Source of the DNA: Bog-473 sp035483935
GTDB taxonomy: Bacteria > Actinomycetota > Acidimicrobiia > Acidimicrobiales > RAAP-2
DNA length: 18,380 bases
Reading direction: 5' to 3'
Assembly: GCA_035483935.1 (NCBI GenBank)
Contig: DATHPK010000002.1
Coordinates: 1-18,380 of the forward strand
Notes under the pieces: generated by a model
The model's input: only the letters and a program-made list of their open reading frames with translations
What the model was told of the DNA's origin: nothing
Databases searched by the model: none
Position numbers and translations under genes: made by a program
In this document: in pieces, positions 14,428 to 18,380 of the stretch
Layout of the letters: every line of letters starts with the position of its first letter
Numbering within the stretch: position 1 is the stretch's first letter

Positions 14428-14433
14428 TAGCTT
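14428..14433 (+). promoter_or_regulatory. -10 box for a leaderless methyltransferase transcript
   Basis: TAGCTT occupies positions -12 to -7 relative to the GTG start at 14440, the placement expected for a TANNNT box when transcription starts at the first base of the start codon. No Shine-Dalgarno precedes this GTG. Confidence 0.45.
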
Positions 14434-14439
14434 CGGACC

Positions 14440-15075
14440 GTGGGCTTCTACAGCCAACAGGTCGTGCCCCGGCTCGTCGAGTGGACCCTGGGCACGAGCG
14501 GCTTCGACAGGTACCGGGAAAGCACGACCGAGGGCCTCTCGGGCCGCGTCGTCGAGATCGGTTTCGGCTCGGGGTTGAACCTGCCGCACTACCCGCCGGG
14601 CGTCGACACCGTGTTGGCGGTCGAGCCGGCGAGCGTGGCCCGCAGGCGCGCCGAGCGACGCATCCGCGAGGCCGCCGTGGCCGTCGAGCACGTCGGGCTG
14701 GACGGGCAGGTCCTGCCGCTCGACGACGCCAGCTGCGACGGTGCGCTCTGCACGTTCACGCTGTGCACCGTGCCCGACCCGTCGCGGGCGCTTGCCGAGC
14801 TCTACCGCGTCCTTAAGCCGGCCGGGACGGTGCATTTCCTCGAACACGGGCTGTCGCCCGATCCGGGAGTGGCCAACTGGCAGCACCGGTTGGAGCCGCT
14901 CCAGCGCCGGCTGGCCGACGGCTGCCACCTGACCCGCGACCCGACGTCGCTCGTCGAGCAGGCGGGATTCGTCATGCGGCGGAACGAGCAACGCTACGTT
15001 CAAGGTCCCAAGCCGTGGTGCTGGGTCACCCTCGGCGTCGCGGCCAAACCGCTGGCACGGCGCGCCTCGACCTGA
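14440..15075 (+). CDS. Class I SAM-dependent methyltransferase
   Basis: A 211-residue Rossmann-fold methyltransferase of the UbiE/METTL7-like kind. The SAM-binding motif I is VVEIGFGSGLNL (37-48), with an acidic residue ending strand 2 (AVEP, Glu62). LPLDDASCDGALCTFTLCTVPD (92-113) covers motifs II/III and RVLKPAGTVHFLEHG (123-137) the post-motif region. The GTG at 14440 has no ribosome site but a TAGCTT box at leaderless spacing. It is divergent from the SDR gene, with a gap of only 40 bp, so both promoters must lie partly inside the genes. The methyl acceptor is unknown; relatives act on small lipophilic or thiol compounds, which is only a hint. Confidence 0.92.
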   Translation: MGFYSQQVVPRLVEWTLGTSGFDRYRESTTEGLSGRVVEIGFGSGLNLPHYPPGVDTVLAVEPASVARRRAERRIREAAVAVEHVGLDGQVLPLDDASCDGALCTFTLCTVPDPSRALAELYRVLKPAGTVHFLEHGLSPDPGVANWQHRLEPLQRRLADGCHLTRDPTSLVEQAGFVMRRNEQRYVQGPKPWCWVTLGVAAKPLARRAST

Positions 15076-15077
15076 GC

Positions 15078-15091
15078 ACCGCCCGAGCGGT
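15078..15091 (+). terminator. Short hairpin after the methyltransferase gene
   Basis: ACCGC and GCGGT pair around CCGA two bases after the stop codon. There is no T tract, so termination is uncertain. Confidence 0.3.
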
Positions 15092-15142
15092 CACCGGGCC
15101 TCCCCCACGCGTCACGAAGTTCAGCCACGCGACATCGGCTCC

Positions 15143-16696
15143 ATGCGACCCCTGGCTACGTTGGGCACCCTGATGCGGGCCTCCGACGACGTGACCTGCG
15201 ACGCCGGGGGCCGGAACCGGCGGCAGCGCGTCCAGGCGACCACCGTGGTCGCGTCGGTGCTCCTGGCCGCCGTTTTGCTCGCCGCATGCTCGTCGGGGCC
15301 GTCGTCCAACCCGAGCGGGCTCGCCACGCCGTCGAATTCCGTGGTGCCCACGCCCAACTACCCCAACTCCTGTGCGCCCGTGGGCGAGGACTCCTCGACC
15401 ACCTGTATCCGTCTCACGCTGGCTGCGATCGACAACGCCCGGGCCGGGGAGGGACTGGGGCCCATGCTGCTGCCAGCCGATTTCGCGCAGCTGACAGTGC
15501 CCGAGCAGCTCTTCGTGGTGTTGAACCGCGAACGAGTCGACCGGGGACTCGCACCGTTCACCGGATTGTCCACCGTGCTCGATGCGACTGCGCAGAAGGG
15601 AGCGGACACGGCGAACCTGCCGCCCCGGCCGGGCCGCGCCTACGCCGCGGAAGGCGCCGAATGGATCGGGGCCGTCGACAACGGACTTGATGCCGACTAT
15701 CAGTGGCTGTACGACGACGGTCCCGACAGCGGCGTGCCGAATTGTTCGAGCACCCGGTCGTCCGGCTGCTGGGCCGATCGCCAGATCGTGCTCCAGCGTT
15801 TCGGATCGGGTGCGCTCGTTATGGGTGCGGCGTACGACGCCAACGGAGACACCTCCCCTGGCGATCAGGGCGGCTCGTCGCTGGCCGCCACGCTCGCCGT
15901 CGCCGCCCGTCCGGACCCAGGCCGCTTCGTCTATACGTGGAACACCGCGCTCGCCACCACCAGGACGGGCACGCTGCGGCCGCTGCGGTCCATTCCCGCG
16001 TCCGAGTCCAACTCCGGCGTCCCCGACCCCACCCACAACGTGCAACCGGACCCGGACTACACCCGGATCTGCTCCGGCAACGGCGTCGACAACTCGAACA
16101 CCTGCATCACCGCGGCGCTCGACGCCATCAACCACGCCCACGCAATCGAAGGCGTCCGCCCCATGGTCCTTCCCGCCGGGTTCCCCCGGCTCTCCATCCC
16201 GGATCAGCTCTTCGTGGTGGTCAACCTCGAGCGGGCCGACCGTGGCCTGCCGACCTTCAACGGCCTCACCGCAGGCCTCGACGCCAACGCCCAGCGGGGC
16301 GCCAACGACGCCAACGACCCGCCCGACCCCGGGCCGGGCTACGTCCTCGACGACGCCGAATGGGCCGGGGGATCCTCCAACGGGCTCGACGCGGTCTACG
16401 GCTGGATGTACGACGACGGCTACAACAGCGGCAATCTCGACTGCCTGCATCGCGGGGATGCCGGCTGCTGGGGCCACCGCAAGGGAATCCTCGACGACTT
16501 CGGCTCCGGCCCGAACCTCGTGATGGGCGCGGCGATCGACACCACGGGCGACCACCACAGCGGCGACAACGGCGGGACGTCCATGGCGGTCACGCTCGCC
16601 GTCGCCGGCGCACCGGCCCACTCGCTGCTCTACACCTGGGGCCAGGTGCTGGCGGCGCTTCCGCCGTCGTCGGGCGTCCCAAACGCTTCCGGCTGA
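15143..16696 (+). CDS. Lipoprotein with two tandem CAP/SCP-like domains
   Basis: A 517-residue exported protein. A positively charged stretch (RNRRQRV) and hydrophobic core VVASVLLAAVLLAAC end in a lipobox with Cys49, so it is probably lipid-anchored outside the membrane. A Ser/Pro linker precedes two copies of one domain (about 77-270 and 310-503) with an exact 233-residue offset. Each has four cysteines at equal positions (77, 88, 201, 209 and 310, 321, 434, 442), LFVV-N-ER-DRGL, AEW and a GCW motif. The N-ER-GL pattern and a late GHR suggest the CAP superfamily; this is a remote match. The second copy keeps GCWGHRKGIL while the first reads GCWADRQIVL, losing the His. The ATG at 15143 or at 15173 may be the start; a TACGTT box at 15157-15162 favours 15173. 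Role unknown. Confidence 0.88.
   Translation: MRPLATLGTLMRASDDVTCDAGGRNRRQRVQATTVVASVLLAAVLLAACSSGPSSNPSGLATPSNSVVPTPNYPNSCAPVGEDSSTTCIRLTLAAIDNARAGEGLGPMLLPADFAQLTVPEQLFVVLNRERVDRGLAPFTGLSTVLDATAQKGADTANLPPRPGRAYAAEGAEWIGAVDNGLDADYQWLYDDGPDSGVPNCSSTRSSGCWADRQIVLQRFGSGALVMGAAYDANGDTSPGDQGGSSLAATLAVAARPDPGRFVYTWNTALATTRTGTLRPLRSIPASESNSGVPDPTHNVQPDPDYTRICSGNGVDNSNTCITAALDAINHAHAIEGVRPMVLPAGFPRLSIPDQLFVVVNLERADRGLPTFNGLTAGLDANAQRGANDANDPPDPGPGYVLDDAEWAGGSSNGLDAVYGWMYDDGYNSGNLDCLHRGDAGCWGHRKGILDDFGSGPNLVMGAAIDTTGDHHSGDNGGTSMAVTLAVAGAPAHSLLYTWGQVLAALPPSSGVPNASG
15371..16639 (+). repeat. Internal domain duplication, 699-bp period
   Basis: The two domain copies begin at the codons for Cys77 (15371) and Cys310 (16070) and end near Trp266 and Trp499. 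The offset of cysteines, Glu130/363, Glu173/406 and tryptophans is always 233 codons, so the copies align without gaps. Protein sequences have clearly diverged, so the duplication is not recent. Confidence 0.85.
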
Positions 16697-16711
16697 CGAG
16701 CAGACGCGTCG

Positions 16712-16717
16712 TATCCT
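16712..16717 (+). promoter_or_regulatory. -10 box for a leaderless ArsC-like transcript
   Basis: TATCCT stands at -13 to -8 relative to the GTG start at 16725, with no ribosome site between. This is leaderless geometry, as for the methyltransferase gene. Confidence 0.45.
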
Positions 16718-16724
16718 GACCGCC

Positions 16725-17093
16725 GTGCCTGCCGGGGACGACAACAGGACGGGGACACAGCTCTACGTCAACTACGAGTGCTCCAAATGCCGCTCCGCTC
16801 TCGCCATCCTCGACAAGCGCGGCGTCGAGGCCGTGCACGTTCGCTACCTCGAGGCGCCCCCGACAGCCGCGGACTTACGGCGGCTCATGACGATGCTCGG
16901 CATCGACGACCCGCGCCAGATGATGCGCACCGGCGAGGCCGTCTACGCCGAACTCGGTCTCGACGACGCCACCCCGGACCAACTGCTCGAGGCCGTCACC
17001 GACCATCCGATCTTGCTCGAACGGCCGATCTTCGTCGTCGGCGACCAGGCCGTGATCGCCCGACCACCCGAGCGCCTGCTCGAATTGCTCTAG
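16725..17093 (+). CDS. ArsC/Spx-superfamily arsenate reductase-like protein
   Basis: A thioredoxin-fold protein of 122 residues, close to the length of glutaredoxin-linked arsenate reductases. The nucleophile is expected at Cys19 in YECSKCRSAL; the usual CxxSR is here CSKCR, giving a CxxC pair with Cys22. Three arginines at the positions used by ArsC to bind the oxyanion are present: Arg68 (MMRTGE), Arg100 (LLERPIF) and Arg113 (IARPPERLLEL). Arsenate reduction is therefore plausible, but the extra Cys could instead support a thioredoxin-like disulfide reaction. It starts at a GTG without ribosome site, 28 bp after the lipoprotein stop, with its own TATCCT box. No arsR, arsenite pump or other ars gene is near, so a role in arsenic resistance is not supported by context. 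Confidence 0.85.
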   Translation: MPAGDDNRTGTQLYVNYECSKCRSALAILDKRGVEAVHVRYLEAPPTAADLRRLMTMLGIDDPRQMMRTGEAVYAELGLDDATPDQLLEAVTDHPILLERPIFVVGDQAVIARPPERLLELL

Positions 17094-17160
17094 GCCGGAC
17101 ACCGCCCGTCGGGGTGCGCCTCACGTCGGGCCCGCGAGGGGTCGCCGAGCGCCGCGCGTG

Positions 17161-17228
17161 GGTGTATACGGGCTCGCTCTTATGGCCGTTATGCCCGAAA
17201 AGCCCATAAGACCACGCCCCTATACACC
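17161..17228. repeat. Imperfect inverted repeat with 27-bp arms
   Basis: Arms 17161-17187 and 17202-17228 match at 22 of 27 positions as reverse complements around a 14-nt spacer. The outer 8 bp (GGTGTATA/TATACACC) and the inner block TCTTATGG are perfect. It begins 67 bp after the ArsC-like stop and has no T run, so it is not an ordinary terminator. Confidence 0.75.
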
Positions 17229-17256
17229 GCCACGGGACGCCCCGGCCTCTTCAACA

Positions 17257-17303
17257 GAGACGCTCGCTGTCTCCGAAGCGGCGGGAACCCGCCGGGATCC
17301 CGG
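17257..17303 (+). repeat. Cluster of three short palindromes
   Basis: GAGAC-7 nt-GTCTC (17257-17273), GCGGGAACCCGC (17281-17292) and CCGGGATCCCGG (17292-17303) follow each other closely. In RNA they could form successive stems upstream of the DUF2834 gene. They resemble no riboswitch core that I recognise. Confidence 0.5.
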
Positions 17304-17367
17304 AAGCCGGCGAACCCGGGCGCACCATGCCCCGCGGGCTTATGGTGTCGCCACCAGCACTGAAACC

Positions 17368-17399
17368 CAGGAGCGCAGGAGCGCAGGAGCACAGGAGGA
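17368..17399 (+). repeat. Four tandem 8-bp units, each with AGGAG (Shine-Dalgarno ladder)
   Basis: CAGGAGCG, CAGGAGCG, CAGGAGCA and CAGGAGGA occupy 17368-17399 without gaps. Each contains AGGAG, and the last (AGGAGG) sits 7 nt before the ATG at 17405. The last unit decides the start codon; the others give extra ribosome-binding cores. Confidence 0.8.
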
Positions 17400-17404
17400 C
17401 GGGC

Positions 17405-17914
17405 ATGACGTCGCAGCTGTTGATCACCGGCATCCTTGGCATCGCGACCACTGCGGTCGCCTTCTACATCAACCGCCACCTCTTCACGACCGGCAACGCC
17501 GCGGGCCGCGTCTCGCTCCTGGAGGGCACCTACTACCTGGTGGGCGTCGTCTCCATCGTGCTCGGCTGGTACTTCAACGTGCGCTACACGCACACGTACC
17601 ACAACGCGAATTATTGGAACTACACCAAGATGCTGTTCACCAACTGGGCCGCCGACTCGGCCGCCCAGGACTACGTGATCGTGAACGTCGTGCTCATGCC
17701 GCTCTGGACGATCGTCGAAGGCTCCCGGCGCGGCCTCAAGTGGGCGTGGATCTTCTTCGTCATGAGCCTTTTCACCAGCCTGGCCTTCTCCATCGCGATC
17801 TTCCTCGCTTTCATGGAGCGCCAGTGGCGCTACAACAAGGCGCTCGCTCAGCAGCCGCCCGCAGAGACGCCGCCCGCGCCGGCGCCTGCCGCCGCACCAT
17901 CCAACACCGCATAG
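17405..17914 (+). CDS. DUF2834-like integral membrane protein
   Basis: A 169-residue membrane protein with four hydrophobic segments at about 5-22, 42-58, 88-104 and 113-136. The second half (FTNWAADSAAQDYVIVNVVLMPLWTIVEGSRRGLKWAWIFFVM) fits the DUF2834 pattern of small bacterial membrane proteins with unknown function, including the E-G-RR-G-LKWAW turn between the last two helices. A charged helix (MERQWRYNKAL) and an Ala/Pro-rich tail (148-169) finish the protein. The ATG at 17405 is set by AGGAGG 7 nt before it; longer readings to 17327 start inside the repeat-rich gap. Its last 67 bp overlap the 3' end of the convergent oxidoreductase gene, and that overlap encodes the low-complexity tail. 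Confidence 0.85.
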   Translation: MTSQLLITGILGIATTAVAFYINRHLFTTGNAAGRVSLLEGTYYLVGVVSIVLGWYFNVRYTHTYHNANYWNYTKMLFTNWAADSAAQDYVIVNVVLMPLWTIVEGSRRGLKWAWIFFVMSLFTSLAFSIAIFLAFMERQWRYNKALAQQPPAETPPAPAPAAAPSNTA

Positions 17915-18380
17915 CCCGCGTTGTAGCCGGGGATGAACGTGACCCCGGGGCCGCCATGGCACCCGGCGCCGCAGAGATATAGCCCCTCGACCGGGACCGG
18001 GTTGTCCGGCCACCCTCGTGGCCCGGGCCGGAACGGGCCCATGAACTCCGGCTGGAGCAACCCGTGGCAGAAGTCGCCCCCGGTACACCCGAACATCAGC
18101 TCGTAGGTGAACGCCGGGTAGTTCAGCTGCCGCTCGATCAGTTCCGGGAAGTTCGGCGCCACGGCCGTGATCTTGGCCACGATGCGCTCGGCCATCTGGT
18201 CACGGAGCCGGTTCTGTGTCTCCCGGTCGCCCGCCACCGGAAGGTAGAACGCGAACGACGACGCCGCGTGCTTGCCCTCGGGCGCCAGTGAGGGGTCGTC
18301 CAGCGTGGGGATCTGCAGGTTGAACGAGGGTGACGTCGGCACCTCGCCGCGCACGCAGCCCTCGAAGTCGCGCTGCATCT
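17848..18380 (-). CDS. CrtI/phytoene-desaturase-like FAD oxidoreductase, C-terminal part
   Basis: Only the last 177 or so residues are in the window; the N-terminal FAD-binding fold lies beyond base 18380. The C-terminal FAD signature reads GLYLCGAGCHGGPGVTFIPGYNAGYAVLD, close to the LYLCGxxxHPGGGVTGxxGxNAA of CrtI-type desaturases and related amine-oxidase-fold enzymes. Upstream are FNLQIPTLDDPSLAPEGKHAASSFAFYLPV, typical of the substrate/cap region of this group, and DQMAERIVAKITAVAPNFPELI. The protein ends in a Gly/Ala tail (GAAAGAGAGGVSAGGC) encoded entirely opposite the Pro/Ala tail of the DUF2834 gene. Substrate is unknown; no carotenoid gene is visible. Confidence 0.9.
   Translation of the reverse strand, partial: MQRDFEGCVRGEVPTSPSFNLQIPTLDDPSLAPEGKHAASSFAFYLPVAGDRETQNRLRDQMAERIVAKITAVAPNFPELIERQLNYPAFTYELMFGCTGGDFCHGLLQPEFMGPFRPGPRGWPDNPVPVEGLYLCGAGCHGGPGVTFIPGYNAGYAVLDGAAAGAGAGGVSAGGC

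Larger units (their letters stand above)
17094..17404. other. 311-bp intergenic region dense in inverted repeats
   Basis: No gene is seen between the ArsC-like and DUF2834 genes. In order it holds a 27-bp-arm imperfect inverted repeat, a GAGAC/GTCTC hairpin, two GC-rich palindromes, a further CTTATGG copy at 17339-17345, and four tandem 8-bp units just before the next start codon. It may encode a structured leader or small RNA, or be a decayed mobile element. Confidence 0.55.

Noticed and set aside
15026..16744. 572-codon minus-strand open frame opposite the lipoprotein gene
   Set aside because: Val/Gly/Arg-rich shadow; the plus strand has a lipobox and matched cysteine repeats.
17281..17330. 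Possible cobalamin or other known riboswitch before DUF2834
   Set aside because: The GC-rich hairpins lack the B12 box and other conserved cores; no known class fits.

Overview
The window is GC-rich throughout, with strong G/C preference at third codon positions, many GTG starts, purine-rich Shine-Dalgarno sites and two probable leaderless genes. Together with a WhiG/FliA-type sigma factor and a large LuxR-type ATPase regulator, this points to a high-GC Actinomycetota chromosome. A deep-branching class such as Acidimicrobiia is possible, but that is inference. I see no tRNA, rRNA, CRISPR array, transposase or phage gene.

Layout. At 1-2931 (minus strand) a formate-tetrahydrofolate ligase (fhs) is followed 19 bp later by an ACAD10/11-like acyl-CoA dehydrogenase cut by the window edge. 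At 3066-4802 (plus) lies a two-gene unit, a glycine-zipper DUF1269 membrane protein and a membrane protein with a potassium-channel-like pore signature. It runs tail to tail into a glutamate decarboxylase (minus, best start 6189). Then comes a regulatory block: a WhiG/FliA sigma factor (minus), two paralogous OmpR/PhoB-type response regulators (plus, 7743-8531 and 8893-9675) and an 886-residue LuxR/LAL regulator (plus, 10002-12662). No histidine kinase or obvious target operon accompanies them. Their three intergenic gaps are long and carry inverted repeats, a 10-bp tandem repeat, a likely 25-codon coupled upstream ORF and a 12-bp palindrome.

From 12698 onward are single housekeeping or accessory genes: a UPF0016/GDT1-type cation transporter (minus), a 62-residue unknown protein (plus), a short-chain dehydrogenase (minus), a class I methyltransferase (plus), a lipoprotein made of two gapless 233-residue-period CAP-like repeats (plus), an ArsC-like thiol reductase (plus), a DUF2834 membrane protein (plus) and the C-terminal part of a CrtI/phytoene-desaturase-like FAD oxidoreductase (minus, cut by the window end).

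The most unusual parts are the regulatory block, where the second response regulator has lost a key Mg-binding acidic residue and seems coupled to a tiny upstream ORF; the pore-like protein beside DUF1269; the duplicated CAP-like lipoprotein with an asymmetric loss of a histidine; and the 311-bp gap before the DUF2834 gene, which is packed with inverted repeats and ends in a four-fold repeated Shine-Dalgarno ladder.
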